Shown here in pieces: positions 33,237-43,150 of a stretch of DNA of 64,000 bases (within the stretch, counting starts at the first letter, position 1; each line of letters starts with the position of its first letter). The stretch covers positions 14,592-78,591 of the forward strand of contig CAZSVM010000011.1 in NCBI GenBank assembly GCA_964610315.1, read 5' to 3'. The position numbers and the translations under genes were made by a program. Under the pieces are notes generated by a model that ran no database searches, had not been told where the DNA came from, and saw only the letters and a program-made list of their open reading frames with translations. This DNA is from JAQVEM01 sp964610315. Its GTDB lineage: Bacteria > Actinomycetota > Humimicrobiia > Humimicrobiales > Humimicrobiaceae.

Positions 33237-34181
33237 GTGAACTTAAGAAAAACGGATTATGAGAATTACGATTACAGTAAGTTCTGGGAAAATAATAAGA
33301 GATTATATGAAGACAAATCGGAAAGGCTGGCTCTAAGAAAATTACTGACCGGGGAGAATGGAAAAAATAAACTTTTTTTTGATATCGGCTGCGGTTACGG
33401 CAGGTTGTTTAATGAATATATGGATTTCGAAACCATAATCTTAATTGACTATTCATTGAATAATTTAAAAAATGCCAGAAGCAGAATAGAAAAATTTTTA
33501 AAGAATAATCCTCAGAGAATGTCCTCAGTATATTTTATTGCTTCGGATGCTGCTTGTCTTCCGATAAAGTCAGACAGCGCAGATGTAATATTGACCGTGA
33601 GGGTGGTACATCATCTTGAAGATCCCCGGAAATATTTTGACGAAGTGATCAGAATACTTAAAAACAGAGGTTTATTTTTATTGGAATTTGCCAATAAAAG
33701 AAACCTCAAAAACATATTAAGGTTTTTTATAGGTAAAATGGACACCTCTCCTTTTAATTTAAGGCCCTCTCAGGTGGGTGAAACCATTTTGAATTTTCAC
33801 CCCAGATACATATCGAACCTTCTGGATAAAAGAAATTGTCTGGTAGGAAAATCAATAAGCGTTTCCAATTTCAGACTTAATTTTTTAAAGAAATTTCCGG
33901 GCACAAAGACTCTTATTTTCTTTGAAAAAATATATCAAAAGTTTTTTCCTTTTATGTCTTTAGGGCCAAGCGTTTTTTTAAAATGTACCTTAAATAAATC
34001 TGAGTCCAAAGAATCCGAAGATGTCTATATGAATAGAAAAATAAATCTGGAGGATATTTTAATTTGCACCTCCTGCAGAAAAGCAGCTCTTATTTTTGAC
34101 GAAAACAGGATAGAGTGTAAAAATTGCGGTCGCGCTTTTGTAAAGGAAAATGGAATATATAATTTTAAAGTGAACACCTGA
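33237..34181 (+). CDS. SAM-dependent methyltransferase with C-terminal Trm112-like zinc ribbon
   Basis: A 314-residue protein. The methyltransferase domain has FFDIGCGYGRLF (motif I), LIDYSLNNLKNA and DVILTVRVVHHLEDP. Residues ~270-310 form a zinc-ribbon with CTSCRKAALIF and CKNCGRAFVKENGIYNF, resembling Trm112/YcaR-type domains that normally accompany methyltransferases as a separate subunit; here they are fused. The start is GTG. The substrate is unknown. It is followed by rex after 123 bases. Confidence 0.82.
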   Translation: MNLRKTDYENYDYSKFWENNKRLYEDKSERLALRKLLTGENGKNKLFFDIGCGYGRLFNEYMDFETIILIDYSLNNLKNARSRIEKFLKNNPQRMSSVYFIASDAACLPIKSDSADVILTVRVVHHLEDPRKYFDEVIRILKNRGLFLLEFANKRNLKNILRFFIGKMDTSPFNLRPSQVGETILNFHPRYISNLLDKRNCLVGKSISVSNFRLNFLKKFPGTKTLIFFEKIYQKFFPFMSLGPSVFLKCTLNKSESKESEDVYMNRKINLEDILICTSCRKAALIFDENRIECKNCGRAFVKENGIYNFKVNT

Positions 34182-34304
34182 TTAATCCTTTCGCGCAAAA
34201 CAGCAGATTCTTGTAAAAGGATTGTCATCCTGTTACAATTATGATACAAAGTTTTTATCCATGCTTTTCTATAAAGGGTTAAAGATAAGGAATGGATTTT
34301 ACAA

Positions 34305-34949
34305 ATGGTAGATAAAATATACTCTGAAAGTATTATTTCAAGGTTGTCTCAATATCTGAAATACATCGTACAATTAAAGGAAATGGGTAAGAGAACCATA
34401 ACTTCCAAAGATATAAGTAACAACACAGGAACTAATAGTGCGGAAGTAAGAAGAGATCTTATTTATTTTAAAATAAAAGGTAAAAGAGGTGTTGGGTTTA
34501 ATATCGATGATCTTATTAAATCCTTTAATAAAATCTTGGGCTACAATAGAGTGGTTCGTATTGCCCTGATCGGGGCGGGTAATCTGGGTAAAGCAATTTT
34601 AAAATATAAAATGCTGGAAAGATTCGGATTCAAAATAGATAATGTCTTCGATAATAATCCTGAAGTTATAGGTAAGATCATATCAGGATCCAGAGTGATG
34701 GATATAAATCAAATAAAGGATGTATTTAAGAAAAAGAATATAGAAGTATCCATACTGGCTGTTTCACCCGATTCGGCACAAAAAGCTACCGATATACTAG
34801 TGGAGGCTGGTGTCAAAGTAATAATAAACTATACGCCGGTTCCTATCAAAACTCCTACCAGTGTAAGGATTGAGACAACGGATCCCATTGAAAAATTATT
34901 ACACACTCTGTATTATTTATCTCATACTGGATATGCGGAATATAAGTAA
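34305..34949 (+). CDS. rex: Redox-sensing transcriptional repressor Rex
   Basis: A 214-residue protein. The N-terminal winged helix includes ISRLSQYLKYIVQLKEMG and NSAEVRRDLIYFKIKGKRGVGF, the Rex DNA-binding signature (RKDL in classical members). The Rossmann domain has LIGAGNLGKAIL for NAD(H), and INYTPVPIKTP. It represses fermentation and respiration genes when NADH/NAD+ is low. I saw no clear Rex operator in its own upstream region. Confidence 0.95.
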   Translation: MVDKIYSESIISRLSQYLKYIVQLKEMGKRTITSKDISNNTGTNSAEVRRDLIYFKIKGKRGVGFNIDDLIKSFNKILGYNRVVRIALIGAGNLGKAILKYKMLERFGFKIDNVFDNNPEVIGKIISGSRVMDINQIKDVFKKKNIEVSILAVSPDSAQKATDILVEAGVKVIINYTPVPIKTPTSVRIETTDPIEKLLHTLYYLSHTGYAEYK

Positions 34950-34973
34950 TTTTCCTGGAGATATAAGAAAGGC

Positions 34974-35792
34974 ATGAATAAAGCTAGAGGTTGTTTTATT
35001 ACCATACTAGTTATTTTTACGGTAGTGGTTCTGATATTTCTATTCATTTTCCTTGTAAATCCCGGTGGTAAAAATATATTATTGCTGGGCATAGACGAAA
35101 GAGAGGATAGCAACAATTTCAAGGGTTTAACCGACACCATTATCATATATCATGTCAACGGCTGGGGAAAGAAGGACAGTCTTATTTCTATTCCGCGAGA
35201 TGTACGGGTCAATCTGGAGGGCTATGGCTGGAATAAAATTAATGCAGCCTATGAATACGGCGGAGAGGAAATGATAGAGGGAGAAATATATAAATTGACC
35301 GGTATCCGGATAGATAAAATAATGGTAGCAAATTTCAGAGGTTTTAAAGAAATTATTGACATACTGGGAGGAGTGGAAATAACAGTGGAAGAGCCTCTTC
35401 ACGATCCGTTATCCGGAACAAACTTTAATCCTGGAACTTATATCATGGACGGCGAGCAGGCTTTATCTTTTGTTAGAGATAGATCATCAACTTTGGGGTC
35501 TGACCTTGATAGAGTAGACAGGCAGAAATACTTATTGAGCGAAGTTATAAAACAAAAATTTAATTTTTCTATGATTTCCAGGGTTCCCCGAATTATCAAA
35601 GTTTTAAATGAGGAAACGAGATCTGATTTTACAATATGGGATTTTGGTTCTATGGGATTTATGTTATTATTTTCCAGTAAAGATGTAAATTGGTTAACCA
35701 TACCTACAGAACCGGCCAATATAGATGGTATAAGCTATTTAATTGCCGATGAAGGCGAAGTAAAAGATTTTCTGAGCGATTATCTAAAATAA
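34974..35792 (+). CDS. LytR-CpsA-Psr (LCP) family cell-wall glycopolymer transferase
   Basis: A 272-residue membrane-anchored protein with an N-terminal helix (about residues 7-25) and an extracellular LCP domain: LLLGIDER, LTDTIIIYHVN, SIPRDVRVN, KINAAYEYGG and the arginine-rich LSFVRDR with DRVDRQKYLL. It transfers lipid-linked glycopolymers to peptidoglycan, which supports a Gram-positive-type wall. It lies 24 bases after rex and is probably cotranscribed. Confidence 0.92.
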   Translation: MNKARGCFITILVIFTVVVLIFLFIFLVNPGGKNILLLGIDEREDSNNFKGLTDTIIIYHVNGWGKKDSLISIPRDVRVNLEGYGWNKINAAYEYGGEEMIEGEIYKLTGIRIDKIMVANFRGFKEIIDILGGVEITVEEPLHDPLSGTNFNPGTYIMDGEQALSFVRDRSSTLGSDLDRVDRQKYLLSEVIKQKFNFSMISRVPRIIKVLNEETRSDFTIWDFGSMGFMLLFSSKDVNWLTIPTEPANIDGISYLIADEGEVKDFLSDYLK

Positions 35793-35923
35793 AGATGTAC
35801 TGCTATTGGGCATATGTTGTTGTGATATGAAATTATTCAGGTTTTACAAATAATATATAAATAATACAATAGTATAGGTTATAAAATAGAAGTTATATGT
35901 AAAATTACTAAGGGAGAAAGTCA

Positions 35924-36238
35924 TTGAGAGCTGATGCCGATTTAAGTATAGCAAATATTTCATCTCTTTCGGATAAAATCGATTTTTTACTACAGGTTTC
36001 AAAAAAATCAAAAAATCTTGATTCTTTTATAAAAAATAATGTACCTGCTGGTGAAAAAAACTGGTTAAGTGATTTAAAGAGCTGGAAGCTTAACAATAAA
36101 TGGCTTTTAAAAATTTCCGATATATGCCTTAAGGATTACGACCAGGTTTTTTATGATTGCGGCGAAGAACTATTGGACCTTAACGATTCGGGAAACTATC
36201 AGACTTTTAGAGAAAGAATACTGGAAGAATTAATGTAG
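35924..36238 (+). CDS. Hypothetical protein upstream of purB
   Basis: A 104-residue acidic, mostly helical protein with no signal peptide and no family that I recognise. TTG 35924 follows AAGGGAGAAAG at good spacing, and codon use is like its neighbours, so it is probably real. SLSDKIDFLLQVSKKSKNLD and NYQTFRERILEELM suggest a small helical bundle. It lies 80 bases before purB. Confidence 0.6.
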   Translation: MRADADLSIANISSLSDKIDFLLQVSKKSKNLDSFIKNNVPAGEKNWLSDLKSWKLNNKWLLKISDICLKDYDQVFYDCGEELLDLNDSGNYQTFRERILEELM

Positions 36239-36317
36239 GAAAAAATATATTTAAATAATGGCTGATAGTAAAAGTACACCGTAGTTTCTATTAATATTTT
36301 TTACCATAGGAGCAATT

Positions 36318-37616
36318 ATGATCCCCAGATATACCTGTAAGGAAATGGGTAGAGTTTGGAGTGAAGAAAATAAGTTTAACAAATGGCTGGATGTTGAAAA
36401 AGCAGTAGCTGCAGCCCAGGCAGAACTGGGTATTATTCCCGGTGCGGCTGCAGAAGATATAAATAAAAAAGCCAGATTTGATATATCGAAAATAAATGAA
36501 ATTGAGAAAAAAACCAATCATGATGTGATTGCTTTTCTGACCAACGTATCTTCTTATATCGGGGACTCATCCAAATATCTCCATTACGGATTGACATCTT
36601 CGGATATCGGTGATACCGCTCTTTCGCTGCAGATACTTGAAGCGGTGGATTTAATCGAAGATAAAACTGAAAACCTACTGAATATCTTAAAGGCAAAGTC
36701 AAAGAAGTACAGTCATACGGTTATGGTCGGCAGGACACATGGAATTCATGCAGAGCCGATAACCCTTGGATTTAAGTTTTGTGTTTATGCTTTCGAGACA
36801 GCCAGAAATCTGGAAAGGCTGAGACAGGCAAGAGAAAATATCAGATATGGTAAAATTTCGGGTGCTGTTGGTACCTATGCCAATACCTCACCGGAGGTAG
36901 AGAAAAGAGTCTGCCGTATCCTCAATTTAAAGCCGTCTCCTGTATCTACTCAGATTCTGCAGAGAGACAGACATGCGCAGTTAATTTCGACTATGGCAAT
37001 TTGCGGAGCCACTCTAGAAAAAATAGCTCTGGAGATCAGAAATTTACAGAGAACGGATGTCAGGGAAGTTGAGGAACCCTTTGAAAAAGGACAAAAAGGT
37101 TCTTCGGCCATGCCTCATAAAAAAAACCCTATTATCTGCGAAAGGATCTGTGGACTGGCGAGAGTGTTAAGGTCGAATACCATAGTGGCTATGGAAAATA
37201 TTGCCTTATGGCATGAAAGGGATATATCGCATTCTTCGGCAGAAAGAATAATAATTCCCGATAGCTTCATTCTACTTGATTATATGCTTGATAAAACAAT
37301 ATTGGTAGTTGATAATTTAAATGTTATTGAATCGAATATGAGAAGAAATCTGATGAAATACGGCGGGATTATTTTTTCCCAGAGAGTATTACTAGAGCTC
37401 ATAAAGAAAGGCATGGACAGACAGGAGGCCTATACTATTATACAGAAAGCGGCTCTTGAAGCCTGGAACAGCGAGGGTGACTTTAAAGAAAATCTAATGA
37501 AAGATAAAAAGGTAATGTCTTTCTTAGATAAGAAAGATTTCCAGGAGTTGTTTGATGTAGAATATCATTTAAGATATATGGATGAAATTATCGGCAGATT
37601 GGAAACTCTCGAATAA
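36318..37616 (+). CDS. purB: Adenylosuccinate lyase
   Basis: A 432-residue fumarase-superfamily enzyme catalysing two steps of purine synthesis (SAICAR to AICAR, and adenylosuccinate to AMP). The family signature is GSSAMPHKKNP. LTSSDIGDTALSL and VGRTHGIHAEPITLG carry the catalytic histidine region, and HSSAERIIIPD is also present. It heads the purine gene run; the next gene, purL, starts 70 bases later. Confidence 0.96.
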   Translation: MIPRYTCKEMGRVWSEENKFNKWLDVEKAVAAAQAELGIIPGAAAEDINKKARFDISKINEIEKKTNHDVIAFLTNVSSYIGDSSKYLHYGLTSSDIGDTALSLQILEAVDLIEDKTENLLNILKAKSKKYSHTVMVGRTHGIHAEPITLGFKFCVYAFETARNLERLRQARENIRYGKISGAVGTYANTSPEVEKRVCRILNLKPSPVSTQILQRDRHAQLISTMAICGATLEKIALEIRNLQRTDVREVEEPFEKGQKGSSAMPHKKNPIICERICGLARVLRSNTIVAMENIALWHERDISHSSAERIIIPDSFILLDYMLDKTILVVDNLNVIESNMRRNLMKYGGIIFSQRVLLELIKKGMDRQEAYTIIQKAALEAWNSEGDFKENLMKDKKVMSFLDKKDFQELFDVEYHLRYMDEIIGRLETLE

Positions 37617-37685
37617 CCGGAATTCATTTTAATTGAAAGATAATTTACATTTTTTTATTGCAGTGAAGACAAGGAATATATAAGA

Positions 37686-40600
37686 ATGATTCAGCGGTTT
37701 TATCGGTATATCGATAATAATTTTGAATATTGCTACTACATTGAAACCTCAAAACCGCTTAACATACCAGAATTAAAAATACTAAGATGGTTGCTTGCCG
37801 AAACATTTGAACCCGAAAATTTTGCCGAAAAATCATTTTTGAATAAGGGAAATAAGAATGCAGTTGAAATAGGTCCGAGATTGAATTTCGAAACTGCATT
37901 TTCCACTAATGCAGTTGCTATTTGTAATTGGTGCGGACTAAAGGAAATTACTCGCCTTGAGCGTTCGAAACGGTACTTAATTCCCCGGGGAATTGATCAT
38001 TCACAATTTATCCATGAGCACCATGATCGGATGACGGAATGTCTATATCCCAGACCTCTGGAAACGTTTGAAACCGGTATTACCCCGGAAAATGTTTATA
38101 TAATACCGTTAATCAAAGAGAATGGGGAGAACGTAAAAAAAATTAATTACAGAATGGGTCAGGGAATAAATGCCCTTGAGAATTTTAACCGGAAAATAGG
38201 TCTGGGAATGGACCGGTGGGATATTCAGTTTTACTATAACCTGTTTGTTAATATCATAGGTAGAAATCCCACCAATGTGGAGTGTTTTCAACTTGGTCAG
38301 GCCAATAGTGAACATTCACGTCACTGGTTTTTTAAGGGCAAACTTTTAATTGAAGGTAAAGAAATTCCCCGGACTCTGATGGAGATAATAAAGGCACCGC
38401 TGGCAGCTAATATCTCAAATAGTATAATAGCATTCAAAGATAACTCCAGTGGTATTACCGGTTTTAAAATATGGACTATAATACCAGAGTACCCTGGAAC
38501 CTGTTCAGCCTTTATTAAAAACCAGCTCCACTACCATATAATATTCACTGCCGAAACCCATAACTTTCCCAGTGGAGTTGCTCCATTCCCAGGGGCTGAA
38601 ACCGGAACCGGTGGAAGAATCAGGGACGTTCAGGCAGCGGGAAGAGGGGGGCTGGTGGTTGCCGGAACGGCAGGATACTGTACTGGAAATTTAAATATTC
38701 CGGACTACTTTATTCCTGGAGAGGACAATGAATTCAATTATCCTTTAAACCTTGCTTCTCCTCTTAAAATTATGATCAGGGAAAGTGATGGAGCGTCGGA
38801 CTATGGAAACAAGTTTGGTGAACCGGTAATACAGGGATTTACCAGGACCTTCGGTCTTAAACTCCCTGACGGACAGCGGCGGGAGTGGGTAAAGCCAATT
38901 ATGTTTACCGGCGGAATTGGACAGATCGATCACCACCATATAAAAAAAGAAGCACCCCAAAAAGGTATGAAAATAGTACAGGTCGGCGGTCCTGCATACC
39001 GGATAGGAATAGGCGGGGGTGCTGCTTCCAGTATGGTACAGGGAGAGAACAGAGAAGATCTTGATTTTAATGCCGTACAGCGCGGTAATGCCCAGATGGA
39101 GCAAAAAATGAACCGGGTAATCAGGGCATGTATTGAAATGGGCGACAGCAATCCTATCATGAGTATCCATGATCAGGGTGCCGGCGGGCCCTGTAATGTT
39201 TTAACCGAACTAGTGGAGCCGGCAGGAGGCAGAATCGAAATAAGGAATATTCAAGTTGGCGATAAAACTATGTCAGTACTTGAGATATGGGGTGCCGAAT
39301 ATCAGGAGCGTAATGCTTTTCTTATAAAATCGGGGCGATTAAAGGAATTTGAGGCAATCTGCAGCCGAGAGAAAGTCAATTGCGAAATCCTGGGAGAAAT
39401 AACCGGAGACGGACGGATTATGGTTCATGACAGCCGGGATAATTCCAATCCTGTCAATCTCGGTTTAAATGAAATTCTGAGTAATATTCCCCAGAAAACA
39501 TTTGAACTGAACTATATTCCCGAAAAATTGGAGCCAGTAAGACTGCCAGTCCATGCTTCAGTGGGGGAATTTTTAAAGCTTATATTTAAGTTGCCTTCGG
39601 TTGGTTCCAAGGGATTTCTAGTAAGAAAGGTTGACCGCAGTGTAACCGGTTTAGTTGCCCGCCAGCAGTGCTGTGGGCCGCTGCAGCTTCCGGTTTCCGA
39701 TGTAGCCATAATATCCCAGAGCCATTTTGGACTTACCGGTGCCGTTATGGCCATAGGTGAACAGCCGGTTAAAATTCTAGTTAATCCCGCTGCCGGTGCA
39801 CGTATGGCAGTGGGAGAAGCACTAACTAACATAGTATGGGCTCTTATAAGTGATCTTGAGCGTATAAAGTGCTCCGTAAACTGGATGTGGGCTGCAAAAC
39901 TCCCCGGCGGCGGTGCAGCTCTCTATAAAGCAGCGGTATCTCTCAGTAATCTGATGGAGGAGATTGGTATTGCTGCAGACGGTGGGAAAGACAGTCTCTC
40001 CATGGCAGCCCAGGTAGGGAATGAAACAGTAAGAGCTCCCGGCCAGGTAGTTATTTCCGCTTATAGTTCAATGCCGGATATAACCAGGGTGATAACTCCG
40101 GATATCAAGAGGCCCGGTGAAAGCAGACTGATGTTTATTGACCTTGCTCAGGGTAAAAACCGGTTAGGCGGTTCGGCACTGGCTCAGGTACTGGGGCAGA
40201 TAGGAGATGATTCTCCGGACGTGGAAGATCCTGTTCTCCTGGTTAAAACTTTTAGAGCGGTACAGCAAATGATAAAGAAAGATCTGGTTCTGGCTGGCCA
40301 TGACCGGAGTGACGGGGGACTTATAACTACGCTGGCGGAAATGGCACTCTCAGGGAACTGTGGAATAAAAGTAAAACTTGCTGGAAAAGGAGAAATAATT
40401 TCCCGTTTATTTTCGGAGGAACTGGGCCTGGTTCTGGAATATCTGCCTGAAGACGAGAATGAAATTACCGGTATTTTAAATAAATCCGATATTCCTTTTA
40501 TAATTTTAGGCTGCACCCTGAAAAAAAGGCAGGTGCTCATTTACCATGATAAAAAAGTCGAACTGGATATGGATACACCCACCCTTCTAAGCTGGTGGGA

Positions 40601-41546
40601 ATCAACAAGCGATCAGCTTGAACGGCATCAAATGAATATAAAGTTGGCAGAAGAACAAGTCCAGTTCCATGACCGGCCTGGTCTTTCATATAAACTTTCC
40701 TTCAGGCCGTCCGCTACCCCGCAGAAATTTTTGGAAAGATCGGAAAAACCGCGGGTAGCAATTATTAGGGAAGAGGGAAGCAATGGTGACCGGGAAATGA
40801 CCTCGGCATTTTTTGCAGCCGGATTCCAACCATGGGATGTTACTATGACTGATTTGCTTAACGGCAGCATATCTCTTGAAAAATTTAGAGGAGTAGTGTT
40901 TGTAGGGGGATTTTCTTATGCCGATGTTCTAGACAGTGCTAAAGGATGGGCAGGTATTATAAGATTCAGCCCCAGGTTGAAGAAAATGTTCGATGCCTTT
41001 TATCTGAGGGAAGATACGTTTTCACTGGGTGTCTGCAATGGATGCCAGCTTGTAACTCTTCTGGGCTGGGTACCGTGGAAAGGGATATCCGAGGATAAAC
41101 AGCCCAGATTTATCGCTAATCCTTCCGGTCGGTTCGAATCTCGCTGGGTATCAGTAAAGATATTAAAAAGTCCCTCCGTTATGCTTAAAGGTATGGAAGA
41201 TTCTATTCTGGGTATATGGGTGGCACACAGAGAAGGCCACCTGTACTGTCCTGACCCCGGAATATTATCGGAAGTATCCCAAAAAAGTCTTGCTCCTATA
41301 ATTTATGTGGATGATAAAGGAATGCCTGCAGACAAATATCCTTATAACCCCAATAGCTCTCCGGGTGGATTTACAGCCTTATGTTCACCGGACGGCAGGC
41401 ATCTGGCCATGATGCCTCATCCGGAAAGAACATTTTTAATATGGCAGTGGCCGTGGATACCTGAAAGCTGGAAACCCGGATTAAAAGTTTCTCCCTGGCT
41501 TAAGATGTTTCAGAATGCCAGGAAGTGGTGTGAGGGAAACAGCTGA
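37686..41546 (+). CDS. purL: Phosphoribosylformylglycinamidine synthase, large single-chain form
   Basis: A 1286-residue enzyme that makes FGAM from FGAR and glutamine. It joins what are PurS, PurL and PurQ in many bacteria: an N-terminal PurS-like region, a linker, two ATP-binding AIRS-like halves (TAETHNFPSGVAPFPGAETG; HDQGAGGPCNVLTE) and a C-terminal glutaminase with Cys1117 in LGVCNGCQL and a late HPERTF. The start (EVGPRLNFETAFSTN-type) is like gammaproteobacterial and eukaryotic PurL. No purS or purQ gene is nearby. The gene looks more GC-rich than its neighbours by eye, which may reflect transfer. Confidence 0.95.
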   Translation: MIQRFYRYIDNNFEYCYYIETSKPLNIPELKILRWLLAETFEPENFAEKSFLNKGNKNAVEIGPRLNFETAFSTNAVAICNWCGLKEITRLERSKRYLIPRGIDHSQFIHEHHDRMTECLYPRPLETFETGITPENVYIIPLIKENGENVKKINYRMGQGINALENFNRKIGLGMDRWDIQFYYNLFVNIIGRNPTNVECFQLGQANSEHSRHWFFKGKLLIEGKEIPRTLMEIIKAPLAANISNSIIAFKDNSSGITGFKIWTIIPEYPGTCSAFIKNQLHYHIIFTAETHNFPSGVAPFPGAETGTGGRIRDVQAAGRGGLVVAGTAGYCTGNLNIPDYFIPGEDNEFNYPLNLASPLKIMIRESDGASDYGNKFGEPVIQGFTRTFGLKLPDGQRREWVKPIMFTGGIGQIDHHHIKKEAPQKGMKIVQVGGPAYRIGIGGGAASSMVQGENREDLDFNAVQRGNAQMEQKMNRVIRACIEMGDSNPIMSIHDQGAGGPCNVLTELVEPAGGRIEIRNIQVGDKTMSVLEIWGAEYQERNAFLIKSGRLKEFEAICSREKVNCEILGEITGDGRIMVHDSRDNSNPVNLGLNEILSNIPQKTFELNYIPEKLEPVRLPVHASVGEFLKLIFKLPSVGSKGFLVRKVDRSVTGLVARQQCCGPLQLPVSDVAIISQSHFGLTGAVMAIGEQPVKILVNPAAGARMAVGEALTNIVWALISDLERIKCSVNWMWAAKLPGGGAALYKAAVSLSNLMEEIGIAADGGKDSLSMAAQVGNETVRAPGQVVISAYSSMPDITRVITPDIKRPGESRLMFIDLAQGKNRLGGSALAQVLGQIGDDSPDVEDPVLLVKTFRAVQQMIKKDLVLAGHDRSDGGLITTLAEMALSGNCGIKVKLAGKGEIISRLFSEELGLVLEYLPEDENEITGILNKSDIPFIILGCTLKKRQVLIYHDKKVELDMDTPTLLSWWESTSDQLERHQMNIKLAEEQVQFHDRPGLSYKLSFRPSATPQKFLERSEKPRVAIIREEGSNGDREMTSAFFAAGFQPWDVTMTDLLNGSISLEKFRGVVFVGGFSYADVLDSAKGWAGIIRFSPRLKKMFDAFYLREDTFSLGVCNGCQLVTLLGWVPWKGISEDKQPRFIANPSGRFESRWVSVKILKSPSVMLKGMEDSILGIWVAHREGHLYCPDPGILSEVSQKSLAPIIYVDDKGMPADKYPYNPNSSPGGFTALCSPDGRHLAMMPHPERTFLIWQWPWIPESWKPGLKVSPWLKMFQNARKWCEGNS

Positions 41547-41710
41547 TTCTACTGGAAATCCCTTGTTTATTTTAGTACTTTATTTGTTATAATAGCCTTG
41601 TTTGTTTAGTAAGTAAGGACCGGGTTTTTAAAAAATAAGAAAAGCATAAAATTTGAGAATTTTGAACTGGAATTAAAAAAGAATAAAAAAATAATTATAT
41701 TAATTTAAAA

Positions 41711-43150
41711 ATGTCAGAAGAAATAAGGTATAAAAAATTTAATGAAAAATGCGGAATATTCGGAATATATGCTCCGGGTAGAAAGGTGGCTGAAATTATA
41801 TTTTACGGCCTTCAGGCTCTCCAGCACAGGGGACAGGAGAGCGCCGGTATAGCGGTATCCGATGGGGAAAATATTTTAATCTTCAAAGATCTGGGTCTGG
41901 TGTCGCAGGTATTCAACGAGCAGAATATAGCTCCTCTTCAGGGTCATATTGGAATAGGTCACACTCGTTATTCTACCACGGGAATGAATATATGGAAGAA
42001 CTCACAGCCACTCTATCGAATGTTTAGAAATGAAAGTTTTGCCATAGTGCATAACGGCAATTTGATTAATGTAAAGGAAATCAGAAACGAACAGATGGAA
42101 AAAGGGATCAGATTCGAAACCACCACCGATACGGAAGTTATAGCATCGTTAATAGAAGGTTCGGAGAAAGAAAACATCGAGGAAGCCATTAAAGAAGCAA
42201 TCAGCAGAATAAAAGGCTCTTATTCCCTGCTTATATTAACCAGAGACAAGGTTTTTGGAATCAGGGATCCCTACGGATTCAGGCCTCTGGTGCTTGGCAG
42301 CCTGGATAAGAATTACGTAATAGCTTCGGAGACCTGTGCACTGGATATAATTGATGCAAAATTTATAAGAGAAATCGATCCAGGGGAAACAGTGGTGCTG
42401 GATAAGGATGGAATAAGATCCCAGATGATGCTGCCGGTAGAAAGGATTTCGATGTGCGTTTTCGAACTTATTTATTTTTCCAGGCCGGATAGTTATATAC
42501 ATAACAAGAATATGTTTGAAGTACGGCACAGGATGGGGCAGGAGCTGGCGAAGGAATCAACAGTTGATGCCGATATTGTTATCTCCGTACCGGATTCCGG
42601 TACTCCTGCTGCCATAGGTTATTCCAAAGAATCGAAGATACCCTATGCAGAAGGTTTTATTAAAAATAGATACGTCGGGAGAACTTTTATTCAGCCGGTA
42701 CAGGAAGTAAGGGAGATAGGAGTAAGGCTGAAATTAAATCCGTTAAAGGAAGTTATAAAAGGTAAAAGACTGGTGGTGGTAGATGATTCCATAGTCAGGG
42801 GTAATACTTCCAAGAAGATAATAAAAATGCTGTATTGCGCCGGTGCCAGGGAAGTACATATGAGAATCAGCTCGCCTCCTTTACTGCACCCCTGTTATTA
42901 CGGTATAGATATGGCTACCGAAAAAGAGTTTATTGCCAATCATAAAAAATTGGAAGATATAAGAAAATCTTTAAACGTGGATAGTCTGAAGTATCTATCT
43001 ATAGAAGGTCTTATAAAAGCAATCGGAGAATCGAAGGAGAAATTCTGTTTTGCTTGTTTCAATGGTGATTATCCGGTTCCCATTCCTGAAAATGTTGAAT
43101 TCGATAAATATTCAATAGATAAAGAGGAGAAAATATCTTCCAATGTCTGA
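41711..43150 (+). CDS. purF: Amidophosphoribosyltransferase
   Basis: A 479-residue enzyme for the first committed purine step. A 13-residue propeptide precedes the nucleophile Cys14 (KCGIFGIYAPG). The PRPP-binding loop is VVVDDSIVRGNTS. Cysteines in HPCYYGID and FCFACFNGDYP match the [4Fe-4S] ligands of Bacillus-type oxygen-sensitive PurF. It overlaps purM by 8 bases. A 164-base gap before it has a TATAAT at 41588-41593. Confidence 0.96.
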   Translation: MSEEIRYKKFNEKCGIFGIYAPGRKVAEIIFYGLQALQHRGQESAGIAVSDGENILIFKDLGLVSQVFNEQNIAPLQGHIGIGHTRYSTTGMNIWKNSQPLYRMFRNESFAIVHNGNLINVKEIRNEQMEKGIRFETTTDTEVIASLIEGSEKENIEEAIKEAISRIKGSYSLLILTRDKVFGIRDPYGFRPLVLGSLDKNYVIASETCALDIIDAKFIREIDPGETVVLDKDGIRSQMMLPVERISMCVFELIYFSRPDSYIHNKNMFEVRHRMGQELAKESTVDADIVISVPDSGTPAAIGYSKESKIPYAEGFIKNRYVGRTFIQPVQEVREIGVRLKLNPLKEVIKGKRLVVVDDSIVRGNTSKKIIKMLYCAGAREVHMRISSPPLLHPCYYGIDMATEKEFIANHKKLEDIRKSLNVDSLKYLSIEGLIKAIGESKEKFCFACFNGDYPVPIPENVEFDKYSIDKEEKISSNV

